A stretch of 64,000 bases of DNA, from assembly GCA_002364535.1 (NCBI GenBank), contig DEYL01000002.1:62001-126000 (forward strand), read 5' to 3'. This stretch comes from Flavobacteriaceae bacterium UBA3159. Lineage in GTDB: Bacteria > Bacteroidota > Bacteroidia > Flavobacteriales > Flavobacteriaceae. Shown here piece after piece: positions 24,418 through 35,100 of this stretch. The translations under genes and the position numbers were made by a program. How positions within the stretch are numbered: the first letter of the stretch is position 1; each line of letters opens with the position of its first letter. The notes beneath the pieces are model-generated. The model had not been told where the DNA came from. It saw only the letters and a program-made list of their open reading frames with translations, and did not search any database.

Positions 24418-25728
24418 TTATATGGATTTTTCAAATTCAACTTCACATTCATAATTTCCAATTTCATTAGTGAATTCATTAAAATCATTCGCTGCATCCA
24501 ATGCGGCAAAGTTAATTGCCCCGTTGTTTTTGATGCAGACTTTGTATTCAGGATTGATTTGTTTGCCTTCGATGTAATAGTCTTTTGGCAAAATACCGTC
24601 ATAGGCGATATCGGGGATTTTCATTCCATTTTTAAAGACCCACAATTTTCCAAAATCGTTATCCAAGGCAGGGAACCAATATTTGTTGTTGAACTGGTTG
24701 TTGTAAACAAATACTCTGCCAGGATAAGCACTGTATTGGGTGTCATTCTCATAGTCGTTTTCTACCTGTCTGATTCCATTGGGGAGTGCCTTTTTCTTCT
24801 TTTTCTTCTTTTTGTTTTTAGGGGGGACATAAATTTCATAGCTAACAATAGAGCTGTTGATGGTTTTGTGATTTTCGATGATGTTGTCATAAAGGGCAAC
24901 CTTTTTGGTGGCCATAATGATAACGCCCGATCCTCTGGGGACAGTGCTTACGATGGAACCTTTTACGCCAAAGTTTTTTAGATTGTTGTCGTGAATGTGG
25001 TTGTTATAGGCCTTGACATCCTCACCATAGACGGTTAAGTGGGGGAGATTGAATATCAGCAGGCCTCCGGTGTTTTCATAAACCTCATTGTCGTAGATTT
25101 CCACTTGACTGCTGTTTTCGCTTTCGATACCTGCTACATTATAATAAGCTTTGTTGTTTTTGACCACTACATTTTGAGATTGTCCCACATAGATACCAGC
25201 GTCTGAGGCACCTATAGCTTCACAGCCTTCGATCAGTAGATTTTTACACAAAACGGGATACAAGGCATAGGCTCCATTTTGGGTGGATACTTCTCCCGTC
25301 CATGCCGAACGGATGTTGCGCATGATTACATTTTCTGAATCCGTGATTTTCAGATTGTCCCCAGCGGCGTCTTCGATGGACATATTTTCAATGGTCAGAT
25401 TCTTACAGTTGGAAATGCGGATTCCCTCTGCCCCTTGTTTTTGTCCTTTGAAAGAGAATACTGTTTTTTCGATGCCCTTTCCTCTGAGGGTAATATTTTT
25501 CTTACCGTCCAAAATTAGTGATTGAGAAAAAAGATAGTGACCTTCGGGTAGTTCGATGACACTGCTGTCTTGGGCGGTGATAAAGGCCTCCAGTATGGGA
25601 ATTTCCATATCCAAATAATCTCTATCGGGAGTGTAAGAAGGCATGGAAGGCGATTTTAGTAGTAAAAAGGCAATCAGTGTTAAAATCCCTAGGGAGGGGA
25701 GAATAATCTTTATTTTCAAGTCGCGCAT
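24418..25728 (-). CDS. Parallel beta-helix repeat protein (SO_2929-like)
   Basis: This is a membrane-anchored or secreted protein of about 436 residues. An N-terminal hydrophobic segment (KIIILPSLGILTLIAFLLL) is followed by PbH1-type repeats rich in N, V and I (for example NLTIENMSIEDAAGDNLKI) that form a right-handed beta-helix. Such folds bind or cleave polysaccharides; no pectinase-type catalytic residues were recognised. The frame extends to 25806, but the ATG at 25728 gives the normal signal-anchor. An eight-lysine run sits near residue 320. It is translationally adjacent to the diheme cytochrome, the usual pairing. Confidence 0.85.
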   Translation of the reverse strand: MRDLKIKIILPSLGILTLIAFLLLKSPSMPSYTPDRDYLDMEIPILEAFITAQDSSVIELPEGHYLFSQSLILDGKKNITLRGKGIEKTVFSFKGQKQGAEGIRISNCKNLTIENMSIEDAAGDNLKITDSENVIMRNIRSAWTGEVSTQNGAYALYPVLCKNLLIEGCEAIGASDAGIYVGQSQNVVVKNNKAYYNVAGIESENSSQVEIYDNEVYENTGGLLIFNLPHLTVYGEDVKAYNNHIHDNNLKNFGVKGSIVSTVPRGSGVIIMATKKVALYDNIIENHKTINSSIVSYEIYVPPKNKKKKKKKKALPNGIRQVENDYENDTQYSAYPGRVFVYNNQFNNKYWFPALDNDFGKLWVFKNGMKIPDIAYDGILPKDYYIEGKQINPEYKVCIKNNGAINFAALDAANDFNEFTNEIGNYECEVEFEKSI

Positions 25729-25790
25729 TTTATCAGTTCCTTTCAAAAATAACCAATTAAAATTTAAAATAGAGGAATCATTAAAAATGT

Positions 25791-25798
25791 TATATTTG
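25791..25798 (+). promoter_or_regulatory. -7 box upstream of rimP-nusA-infB
   Basis: TATATTTG fits TAnnTTTG and would start transcription near 25804, leaving about 50 nt before the rimP ATG. No clear -33 TTTG was seen. Confidence 0.4.
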
Positions 25799-25853
25799 CA
25801 GAGCATTATGAATAACAGTCAGAGGCGACCATTGAGTCCCTCTTTTTTTTGAA

Positions 25854-26321
25854 ATGAATTTTAATCAAAAAATTGAAGATTTGTTGACGATGGCATTGGA
25901 GGAACACCCCAGTGTTTTTTTGGTGGATTTCAAAATCTCTGCCGACAAGTCGATCAAGGTTATTTTGGACGGTGACAAAGAAGTCAATGTTAAAGATTGC
26001 ATCAACATCAGCAGAGCCATCGAAGGAGCTTTGGATAGAGACGAGGAGGATTTTAGTCTGGAAGTGGCCTCTGCGGGAGTGGGAAGTCCTTTGAAGTTTC
26101 CAAGACAATACCAAAAAAATTTGGGGAGAAAACTGGAAGTTGTGTCTACAGAGGGATTGAAATTTCAGGGAGAGTTGACCCATGTAAAAGAGGATGCCAT
26201 CGAATTGCAATGGAAGCAAAGGGAACCCAAGCCCATTGGAAAAGGAAAAGTAACAGTAACTAAAAATAAAATCTTAAAGTTTGACGAAATCAGTCAAACC
26301 AAGGTGATGATCAAATTTTAA
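25854..26321 (+). CDS. rimP: Ribosome maturation factor RimP
   Basis: This factor assists 30S subunit assembly. The 155-residue protein has the two-domain RimP layout: an N-terminal alpha/beta domain with VKDCINISRAIEGALDRDEE, then the SFFSLEV-equivalent DFSLEVASAGVGSPLKFPRQ, and a C-terminal SH3-like domain. It is the first gene of the standard rimP-nusA-infB operon, 9 bp before nusA. Confidence 0.95.
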   Translation: MNFNQKIEDLLTMALEEHPSVFLVDFKISADKSIKVILDGDKEVNVKDCINISRAIEGALDRDEEDFSLEVASAGVGSPLKFPRQYQKNLGRKLEVVSTEGLKFQGELTHVKEDAIELQWKQREPKPIGKGKVTVTKNKILKFDEISQTKVMIKF

Positions 26322-26330
26322 TATTCAGAA

Positions 26331-27563
26331 ATGGAAAATTTAGCATTAATAGAATCTTTTTCAGAATTCAAAGACGAAAAGTTAATAGATAGGGTTACCC
26401 TGATGGTGATTTTAGAGGAGGTTTTTAGAAATACCCTCAAAAGGAAATTTGGCTCAGATGAAAATTTCGACATCATTATTAATCCAGACAAGGGCGATTT
26501 GGAAATATGGAGAAACAGAATCGTTGTCAAGGACGGCGAAGTTGAGGACCCCAATCAAGAAATTGAATTGGCAGAGGCTCAAAAAATCGAGCCTGATTTT
26601 GAAGTTGGAGAGGATGTTTCCGAAGAAGTAAAACTCTTTGATTTGGGGCGAAGATCCATTCAAACATTGAGACAAAACCTCATTTCTAAAATATTTGAAC
26701 ACGACAGTACGAATACTTTTAATCAATTTAAAGACCGGACTGGGGAACTTTTCACTGCTGAGGTGCACCACATCAGAAATCGTGAGGTGATTTTGTTGGA
26801 CGACGACGGGAACGAAATTATTCTTCCCAAAGACCGTCAAATACCCAATGATTTTTTCCGCAAAGGGGACAATGTAAGGGGTGTCATTGATGTGGTGGAA
26901 TTGAGAGGTAACAAGCCCAGAATTATCCTTTCACGTACTTCACCTGTATTTTTGGAGAAATTATTTGAACAAGAAATCCCGGAGGTTTTTGATGGTCTTA
27001 TCACCATTAAGAAAGCCGTCAGAATTCCCGGAGAAAAAGCCAAAGTGGCTGTGGATTCCTATGATGACCGCATTGATCCAGTTGGGGCATGCGTTGGAAT
27101 GAAAGGGTCTCGGATTCACGGTATTGTGAGAGAGCTTGGAAATGAAAATATTGATGTGATCAATTACACCAACAACTTGCAATTGTTCATTACTAGATCC
27201 TTGAGTCCCGCCAAAATTAATTCTTTGAAGATTGACGAGGACACCAAAAGAGTTCAGGTTTTCCTTAATCCCGAAGAGGTATCAAAGGCCATTGGAAGAG
27301 GAGGTCACAACATTCGTTTGGCAGGAAAGCTTACGGGATATGAAATTGATGTTTACCGAGAGGGAGTAGAAGAAGATGTTGAATTGACTGAATTTACAGA
27401 TGAAATTGACGCTTGGGTCATCGAAGAATTCAAGAAAGTAGGACTTGACACCGCCAAAAGTATTTTGGAACTCGATACAGCGGATCTGATCAAGCGAACC
27501 GACCTTGAAGAAGAGACAGTTGCTGAGGTCATTAGAATTTTAAAAGCAGAATTTGAAGAATAA
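26331..27563 (+). CDS. nusA: Transcription termination/antitermination factor NusA
   Basis: This RNA-polymerase-binding factor controls pausing, termination and antitermination. The 410-residue protein has an N-terminal NTD (to about residue 125), an S1 domain (about 130-200), and two KH domains, the first containing DPVGACVGMKGSRIHGIVRE and the second EVSKAIGRGGHNIRLA. A short C-terminal helix-hairpin-helix-like tail follows (DTAKSILELDTADLIKRTDL). The length is normal for Bacteroidota. Confidence 0.96.
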   Translation: MENLALIESFSEFKDEKLIDRVTLMVILEEVFRNTLKRKFGSDENFDIIINPDKGDLEIWRNRIVVKDGEVEDPNQEIELAEAQKIEPDFEVGEDVSEEVKLFDLGRRSIQTLRQNLISKIFEHDSTNTFNQFKDRTGELFTAEVHHIRNREVILLDDDGNEIILPKDRQIPNDFFRKGDNVRGVIDVVELRGNKPRIILSRTSPVFLEKLFEQEIPEVFDGLITIKKAVRIPGEKAKVAVDSYDDRIDPVGACVGMKGSRIHGIVRELGNENIDVINYTNNLQLFITRSLSPAKINSLKIDEDTKRVQVFLNPEEVSKAIGRGGHNIRLAGKLTGYEIDVYREGVEEDVELTEFTDEIDAWVIEEFKKVGLDTAKSILELDTADLIKRTDLEEETVAEVIRILKAEFEE

Positions 27564-27603
27564 ACGTAGGGATTTTTCCTACTTTTAACAAGGAATTAGA
27601 TTT

Positions 27604-30267
27604 ATGGCAGAGATTTCAACCATTAGATTAAATGTTGCGCTCAGAGAATTAAATATTTCTCTTGATCGTGCTGTGGAGTTTTTGGAACAGCAAAATATTG
27701 AAATTGAAGGCCGTCCGACTTCCAAGATTTCCAAAGACGTTTATAAAATACTTTTGGATGAGTTTGAGACAGATAAATCCAAAAAAGATGCTTCTCACGA
27801 GATCAGTGAGGAGAAAAAGAAGGAAAAGGAGTCCTTGAGAATTCTCCAAGAAAAGAAGGAACAAGAGCGGTTAGAACAACAGAAGAAACTACAGGAAATA
27901 ATTAAGGCCAAGGCCGCGATCAACAAGCCTGTCAGCCTAGGGAAAATAGATCTTGATCTGCCCAAGCCAAAGCCTGCACCCGTCCCTGTGAAAGAGGTCG
28001 AGAAGCCAAAAGTTGAGGAAGCTGCTCCGTCGGCCGAAGAGAATAAAGAAACAGTGGTAAAATCCGAAAACGATCCCAAAGCCGAATCGGATATAAAGGA
28101 AACTTTACCGCCAACAGATGCCGGTGTTTCCAACGCCATAAAAACACAATACAAAACTCTTACTGGTCCAAAGAAAACTGGTCAGACCATCGATCTGGAT
28201 GAGTTCAAAAAGAAAGAAAAAGGAGTAGAAGAGGCAAGAAAACGCAAAAGAAAAAGAATTAGTAAAGAGTCTTCACCCAAACCTTCTTCGAGGAACGCAA
28301 ACAATCAAAACAGACAATCCTCCCAAAGAAACCGATCCAACTCCCAGCCTGAAAAGGCAGAGCCCTCGGACGAAGAAGTACAAAAACAAATTCGTGAAAC
28401 CTTAGAGAAACTTCAAGGGAAGTCCAATAAATCTAAGGGGGCCAAGTACAGAAGAGACAAAAGAGATCAACACCGTCAAAAGACCGAGACTGAACAGGCC
28501 GAACAAGAGGCCAGCAGTAAAACTTTGAAGGTCACAGAATTCATTACTGTAGGGGAAATCGCTACTTTGATGGAAATTAGCTCCACAGAAATAATCTCTG
28601 CTTGTATGACATTGGGTATCATGGTGACCATGAACCAACGACTGGATGCGGAAACCTTAAGTATTGTTGCCGACGAGTTTGGCTATAAGGTGGAATTTGT
28701 CAAAACTGAGTTGGAAGAGAGCATAGAAGAAGAGGAAGACCAAGAAAGCGATCTGAAGTCTCGTGCGCCCATCGTCACCGTAATGGGTCATGTTGACCAC
28801 GGTAAAACCTCATTATTGGATTACATCCGTGAGGAAAATGTGATTGCCGGGGAGTCGGGTGGTATAACCCAACATATTGGGGCTTATTCTGTAATGCTCA
28901 AGGAAAATCAAAAAATAACATTCTTGGATACTCCTGGACACGAGGCATTTACGGCCATGCGTGCCAGAGGAGCTCAGGTTACAGATATTGCGATTATTGT
29001 GATTGCCGCAGATGATGATATCATGCCACAAACCAAAGAAGCCATCAGCCACGCTCAAGCTGCTGGGGTTCCTTTGATTTTTGCCATCAACAAAGTGGAT
29101 AAGCCCAATGCCAATCCCGATAAAATCAAAGAAGCCTTGGCAGGGATGAATTTGATGGTAGAAGAGTGGGGTGGTAAAATTCAATCTCAAGACATTTCAG
29201 CTCTGAAAGGTACAGGGATCAATGAACTACTCGAAAAGGTATTGCTCGAAGCAGAAATTCTGGAGCTTAAAGCCAATCCCAACAGAAAGTCCAAAGGTAC
29301 AGTAGTAGAGGCTTTTTTGGATAAGGGACGAGGTTACGTTTCCACCATCTTGGTTCAAATAGGAACCCTGAAAATCGGAGATTATATTTTGGCTGGTAAG
29401 CATAGCGGGAAGATCAAAGCCATGTTCGATGAACGTGGAAATCATTTGGAATTGGCTCCCCCTTCAACTCCGGTTTCGATTTTAGGATTGGATGGAGCTC
29501 CTCAGGCAGGGGACAATTTCCACGTCCTAGAGGACGAAAAGGAAGCCAAGCAAATTGCTGCCAAAAGAACTCAGCTCTTAAGAGAGCAAAATGTAAGGAC
29601 ACAGCGACACATTACTCTGGATGAAATTGGAAGAAGGATTGCACTGGGAGAATTCAAAGAGTTGAACATGATCCTCAAAGGAGACGTTGACGGTTCTGTA
29701 GAAGCTCTTACAGATTCTTTGCAAAAGCTGTCTACTGACGAAATACAAGTGAACATTATTCACAAAGGCGTAGGAGCAATAACTGAGTCCGATGTTTTGC
29801 TTGCCTCAGCCTCCGATGCCATCGTGATAGGTTTTAATGTAAGGCCAATGGGTAATGCAAGAGCCATAGCAGACAAGGAAGAAATCGATATCCGATCCTA
29901 TTCTATCATCTACGATGCAATCAACGACGTAAAAGATGCAATGGAAGGAATGTTATCTCCCGAGATGAAAGAAGAAATTACGGGTACTGCCGAAATCAGA
30001 GAAACATACAAAATCTCCAAGGTTGGAACTATTGCAGGCTGTATGGTGACCAGTGGAAAAATCTACCGCAATTCTGGCATTCGTTTGATCCGTGAAGGGG
30101 TGGTTGTTTTCTCCGGAAACCTTGCTTCACTCAAGCGATTCAAGGACGATGTTAAGGAAGTGGCAAAAGGCTATGATTGTGGTATACAAATCAAAAATTT
30201 CAATGATATCAAAGAATTAGATATGTTGGAATGCTTCCAAGAGGTAGCCGTCAAAAAGAAGCTTTAA
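27604..30267 (+). CDS. infB: Translation initiation factor IF-2
   Basis: This GTPase brings initiator tRNA to the ribosome. The 887-residue protein has a small N-terminal IF2_N-type helix, then a long charged linker rich in Lys, Glu, Pro and Ala (about 60-310), a second IF2_N domain, and the GTPase core: G1 GHVDHGKTS (about 395), DTPGHEAFTAMRARGAQ and NKVDKPNAN. Domains II-IV follow and end with KIYRNSGIRLIREGVVVF. It is 40 bp after nusA and its stop overlaps the convergent SPOR-domain gene by 4 bp. Confidence 0.97.
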   Translation: MAEISTIRLNVALRELNISLDRAVEFLEQQNIEIEGRPTSKISKDVYKILLDEFETDKSKKDASHEISEEKKKEKESLRILQEKKEQERLEQQKKLQEIIKAKAAINKPVSLGKIDLDLPKPKPAPVPVKEVEKPKVEEAAPSAEENKETVVKSENDPKAESDIKETLPPTDAGVSNAIKTQYKTLTGPKKTGQTIDLDEFKKKEKGVEEARKRKRKRISKESSPKPSSRNANNQNRQSSQRNRSNSQPEKAEPSDEEVQKQIRETLEKLQGKSNKSKGAKYRRDKRDQHRQKTETEQAEQEASSKTLKVTEFITVGEIATLMEISSTEIISACMTLGIMVTMNQRLDAETLSIVADEFGYKVEFVKTELEESIEEEEDQESDLKSRAPIVTVMGHVDHGKTSLLDYIREENVIAGESGGITQHIGAYSVMLKENQKITFLDTPGHEAFTAMRARGAQVTDIAIIVIAADDDIMPQTKEAISHAQAAGVPLIFAINKVDKPNANPDKIKEALAGMNLMVEEWGGKIQSQDISALKGTGINELLEKVLLEAEILELKANPNRKSKGTVVEAFLDKGRGYVSTILVQIGTLKIGDYILAGKHSGKIKAMFDERGNHLELAPPSTPVSILGLDGAPQAGDNFHVLEDEKEAKQIAAKRTQLLREQNVRTQRHITLDEIGRRIALGEFKELNMILKGDVDGSVEALTDSLQKLSTDEIQVNIIHKGVGAITESDVLLASASDAIVIGFNVRPMGNARAIADKEEIDIRSYSIIYDAINDVKDAMEGMLSPEMKEEITGTAEIRETYKISKVGTIAGCMVTSGKIYRNSGIRLIREGVVVFSGNLASLKRFKDDVKEVAKGYDCGIQIKNFNDIKELDMLECFQEVAVKKKL

Positions 30268-30650
30268 TCTTTGATCTCTAGTAGAAAGGCAGCTGGGTAA
30301 ACCCGTTTTATCTCTTTTAATTTATTCAGTCCAAAGTAATAGTTTTTAAATCGGCCTACCTGAACTTTGTAATTGGGGGTTTCAAAACTCAGCTCTGCTT
30401 CCCAATCCGGAAAACTTTGCTTGAAATTTTCGAACAGTTCTTGTGCACGCTTGTTGTCTCCATAAAATAACTGTATGGTATAAAACTTTGAGGAATAATT
30501 CTCGGTATCGATCTCAATTTTGGTTGCCATCATTTTTGTAATGGTTGAATCTTGTTCAATTTTTACTGTAGCCAATTGTGCACTGAGTTTAGGTAAGGTT
30601 AACAGCAAGAAAATAGTACTAAATATCTGGAAAGTCACTGGTTTTGTCAT
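30264..30650 (-). CDS. Exported SPOR-domain protein
   Basis: This is a 128-residue protein with a signal peptide (MTKPVTFQIFSTIFLLLTLP, cleavage near LSAQ). A C-terminal SPOR-like domain (about 55-125) contains FYTIQLFYGDNKRAQELFEN and the typical YKVQVGRFKNYYFGLNKLKE. SPOR domains bind denuded peptidoglycan glycans, often at the division site. The upstream in-frame ATG at 30665 is less likely because it precedes the signal. It converges on infB. Confidence 0.82.
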   Translation of the reverse strand: MTKPVTFQIFSTIFLLLTLPKLSAQLATVKIEQDSTITKMMATKIEIDTENYSSKFYTIQLFYGDNKRAQELFENFKQSFPDWEAELSFETPNYKVQVGRFKNYYFGLNKLKEIKRVYPAAFLLEIKD

Positions 30651-30777
30651 AGCACAAAAGAACAAAAAAAACCAAAAACAGTCCTAAAAACCAGAGATTA
30701 AATTAAACAACTATTTAGAATTGGTATAAATTACAAAAATGTTAAATCGGAGGTTTTAAGTTAACAAGTCTATGGCT

Positions 30778-30785
30778 TAAATTTG
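30778..30785 (+). promoter_or_regulatory. -7 box for the actA-F/cox operon
   Basis: TAAATTTG fits TAnnTTTG and lies 23 nt before the TTG start of actA. The -33 region reads TTTTAAG rather than TTTG. Confidence 0.4.
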
Positions 30786-30808
30786 TTACTGATTTTAGAA
30801 TAGATAAA

Positions 30809-32119
30809 TTGTTGTCCCTATCGTACACACAGATTAGATTTCTAATTGGATTTGCTCAAATCAGAAAGATTTGTCTTTTTCTAGCAATTCTTTCCGCATC
30901 ATTTTTTGCGATACCTCTACAGGCTCAAGAAGCTGATGTTCAAGCTGGAAAAAAACTCTTTAACTCAAATTGTGCTGCTTGCCATAAATTAAATAAAAAA
31001 GCAGTTGGACCTGCCCTCAAGGGAGTATCTGCAAAATACGACCGAGAATGGTTATATAGTTGGATAAAAAATAGTTCTGCCATGATCAAAGATGGCGACC
31101 CTCAAGCAGTAGCCGTTTGGGAGGAATACAATAAAGTTGCGATGAATGCCTTTCCATTGCTGTCTAACACAGATATTGACAACATTCTTGCTTACACTGA
31201 TTATATCCCTCCTGCTCCTGTGGCCTCAGCTTCAAGTGCACAGGCGATACCGGTTTCCTCTGTTTCGAGCACTAGTAATGATCTCATATTAGCCGCCCTT
31301 GCGCTGGTTTTTATAATGCTGGTGGTTATGTTGTTTTTAGTGCAAAAGACACTAAAGAGAATTGCCGTTGCGAGTGGTGTTGATGTAACACCTCCTGTTA
31401 AAGAAAAACGTCCTCCATTATGGCAGGTAGTAGCCAAAAACCAGTTTCTGATTTTCCTCATGGTTATAGGATTTCTCTTAAGCAGTGCCTATTTTGTTTA
31501 TGGTTATCTCATGCAAATAGGAATTGATCAAGGTTATATGCCTGTTCAACCCATCCATTACTCTCACAAGATACATTCAGGGGCTAATCAAATTGAATGT
31601 AAATATTGTCATTCCTCTGCCAGAGTTTCCAAACACTCGGGCATACCTTCTTTGAATGTTTGTATGAATTGTCACAAGAATATCGCAGAGTACAATGGAG
31701 AAGAGGATTTAGATAATGGTTACACCAAAGACTTTTATACCAAAGAGATTAAAAAACTATACGATGCTGTGGGTTGGGATGAAGACAATCAGGCCTACAC
31801 GGGCGATACCAAACCTGTGAAATGGGTAAGGATTCATAATTTACCTGACTTTGTATATTTCAATCACGCACAACACGTCCAAGTGGGTGGAGTTGAATGT
31901 CAAACTTGTCATGGGCCTGTTGAGGAAATGGAGGTCATGTATCAGCACTCCTCCTTGACCATGGGATGGTGTATTAATTGTCACAGAGAAACCAACGTCA
32001 AGGTTAAGGATAATGGATATTATACCAAAATCCATGAGGAGCTTTCCAAGAAATATGGTGTTGAGAAGCTCACTGTTGCACAAATGGGAGGTTTGGAATG
32101 TGGAAAATGTCACTATTAA
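30809..32119 (+). CDS. actA: Alternative complex III subunit ActA, with extra N-terminal cytochrome c domain
   Basis: This is the multihaem periplasmic subunit of the menaquinol:cytochrome c oxidoreductase. The 436-residue product has a signal segment (CLFLAILSASFFAIPLQAQ), then a class I cytochrome c domain (CAACH at about 57, candidate Met ligand in NKVAMNAFPLL). Two membrane segments follow (about 155-180 and 210-235), then five more CxxCH sites: CKYCH, CMNCH, CQTCH, CINCH, CGKCH. The last five match canonical pentahaem ActA; the first domain is an addition. There is no ATG near the start, so TTG at 30809 or 30812 must be used. Confidence 0.92.
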   Translation: MLSLSYTQIRFLIGFAQIRKICLFLAILSASFFAIPLQAQEADVQAGKKLFNSNCAACHKLNKKAVGPALKGVSAKYDREWLYSWIKNSSAMIKDGDPQAVAVWEEYNKVAMNAFPLLSNTDIDNILAYTDYIPPAPVASASSAQAIPVSSVSSTSNDLILAALALVFIMLVVMLFLVQKTLKRIAVASGVDVTPPVKEKRPPLWQVVAKNQFLIFLMVIGFLLSSAYFVYGYLMQIGIDQGYMPVQPIHYSHKIHSGANQIECKYCHSSARVSKHSGIPSLNVCMNCHKNIAEYNGEEDLDNGYTKDFYTKEIKKLYDAVGWDEDNQAYTGDTKPVKWVRIHNLPDFVYFNHAQHVQVGGVECQTCHGPVEEMEVMYQHSSLTMGWCINCHRETNVKVKDNGYYTKIHEELSKKYGVEKLTVAQMGGLECGKCHY

Positions 32120-32137
32120 ATTTGTTTATAATATATT

Positions 32138-35100
32138 ATGTCAACAAATAAAGTTTATTGGAAAAGCGTAGCACAACTCGACAAAAAGAATGATTTGGTT
32201 CAAAAGCTTGAACAAAATGAATTCGTCGATAAAATTCCAGTAGACGAATTTTTGGGAGACGAGAAAACAATGGGTGAATCCAATACCAATCGTAGGGATT
32301 TTCTCAAATATGTGGGATTTAGTACCGCCGCCGCTAGCCTAGCAGCTTGCGAAGGCCCGGTCATAAAATCTGTGCCTTATGTAGTACAGCCAGAACAAAT
32401 AATCCCTGGAATTGCTAATTATTATGCAACAGCAATTGCTGATGGATTTGACTTTAGAAGTATTTTAATAAAAACCCGAGAGGGCCGACCTATTAAGGTA
32501 GAAAATAATAATGAGGCACCTGTTCTAGGTGATGCTAATGCAAGAGTACACGCATCGATTTTATCTATGTATGACATCAAAAGATTACAGGGACCTAAAG
32601 CTGATGGAGAGGATATTGTATGGTCTGATTTTTTCAGCCAAGTAGGAGCTAAACTCAAGGCAATGGCCGCTTCAGAAAAACCCATTGTATTGCTTACTCA
32701 GACTTTTTCTAGTCCAACAACCCAGTCCGTCATAGAAAAATTCATTGTTCAATACCCAAATGTCAGCCATGTCGTATATGACACTCTTTCTTCAAGCAAA
32801 GCACTAGATGCTTTCGAAAATATTTATGGATTCCGCGCTTTGGCAGACTATGATTTCTCCAAAGCAGAGACAATTGTTTCTATTGGAGCAGACTTTTTAG
32901 GCGATTGGCAAGGCGGTGGTTATGATTGTGGATATGCAAAAAGTAGAGTTCCAAAAAAACTTAATGGTAAATCTAAAATGTCATATCACATTCAGTTTGA
33001 GTCTAATATGACCTTGTCAGGAGCAAATGCTGATAACAGAATTCCAACAAATCCATCTAACCAGAAAAAAGTTATTGCCCAAATTTATGCACGGCTCAAA
33101 GGAATCTCCTTATCAACTGACTTAAGTTCTGATTACAAAAAAACTATTGACAAAGTTGTGGCGCGACTCAAAAAATCTAAATCTAAAGCAGTGTTGGTTT
33201 CTGGAATTGAAGATGTAGCGGTTCAAGAAGTAGTTTTGGCGATCAATGCTTATCTCGGATCAGAGGTGATCGATACAGCTCAGCCCAGATTGATCCGCCA
33301 AGGAAGTAACGAAGCCGTCGACGAGCTGATTGAAGATATGCAAAAAGGTAAAGTGAAAGGCTTGATCACCGCTGGAGTTAATCCTAGCTTTACTCTACCC
33401 AATGCAAATGCTTTTACCTCGGCTCTTTCAAAATTAGAATTATCTGTAGCTTTTGCCTTAAAAGAAGATGAAACTGCTGCTGCCGCGCAATTTGTGGCTG
33501 CTACACCTCATTACCTTGAGAGTTGGGGAGATTATCAATTCAAAAAAGGACATTATGCCCTGGCACAACCTACCATTCGTCCTCTCTTTGATACTAAGCA
33601 ATTTCAAGATATTATTTTAAGCCTTATTGGAAGCAACAATTCTTTTTACCAAGAGATTAAGTCCAATTGGTCTGACAATCTGCTAAATGGAAATTCTTGG
33701 AATAAGACTTTACACGATGGTTTCCTTTCTAGTAACCAAGCGATGGAGTATGACGAGGTTTCTTTTGATGTTAGTAGCCAAATAAAACACCTATCGAAAG
33801 TGTCTGCTCCAGCCATGTCACTAGTCTTGTATCCAAAAACAGGAATGGGCGATGGTCAGCAGGCTAATAACCCTTGGCTACAGGAATTTCCTGATCCTAT
33901 TTCTAGAGTGTCTTGGGACAACTACCTTACTGTAGCCGCAAGCGATGCCGAAAGTCTTGGACTAAAAAATGTAAACGTTTCTGATGGCGCTCTTAATGGT
34001 AGCTATGCTTCTATTTCTGTTGAAAATAAAACGATAGTCGCTCCTGTTTTGATTCAGCCAGGCCAAGCCAAAGGAACAGTTGGTATGGCATTTGGGTACG
34101 GTGAAAAAAGAGGTCTGCAAGAAGAAATGCAAGTCGGTGTAAATGCTTACCCATTTTATAATAATTTTAATTCGGTTCAAGAGGTTACCATTAAACCTGC
34201 TGAGGGCTATCACGAATTCGCCTGTGTGCAATTGCACAATACCCTTATGGGAAGGGGAGATATTATCAAAGAAACTACCTTGGAAGTTTTTAACACCAAG
34301 GATAAAGATTATTGGAACCCTATTCCTAAGGTTTCTAAAAATCATATGGAGTATGAAGTTACTTCTCCAGAGGTAGATATGTGGCAGGCTTTTGACCGCT
34401 CTGTTGGTCACCACTTTAACTTATCTATTGATTTAAATTCTTGTACAGGTTGTGGGGCATGTGTCATCGCATGTCACGCAGAAAACAACGTTCCTGTTGT
34501 TGGAAAACAAGAAATTAGAAAATCCCGAGATATGCATTGGCTCAGAATTGACCGTTATTATTCATCAGAGGAAACTTTTGGAGGCGACGGTATGACCAAA
34601 GAAAATATTTCTGGACTGGGAGACTCATTGACCACTTTTGGTGAGATGGAAAAAGCGTCGGAAAATCCACAAGTTGCATTCCAACCGGTAATGTGTCAGC
34701 ACTGTAACCATGCTCCTTGTGAGACGGTTTGTCCAGTAGCCGCTTCATCTCATGGGAGACAAGGCCAAAATCACATGGCTTATAACCGTTGTGTTGGAAC
34801 CCGTTATTGCGCCAACAACTGTCCATACAAAGTAAGGAGATTCAACTGGTTTCTATACAATAAAAATGATGAATTCGATTACCATATGAACAACGATTTG
34901 GGACGCATGGTACTGAATCCGGATGTTGTTGTTCGCTCAAGAGGAGTAATGGAGAAATGTTCTATGTGTATCCAAATGACACAAAAAACCATCTTAGATG
35001 CTAAGCTAGAGGGAAGACAGATTAAGGACGGAGATTTTAAATGTGCTTGTTCTGATGCGTGTTCCTCGGGGGCAATGGTTTTTGGAGATATTAATGACAA

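Noticed and set aside
26449..27182. Several frames antisense or out of frame within nusA
   Set aside because: Shadows of a highly conserved gene with no independent support.
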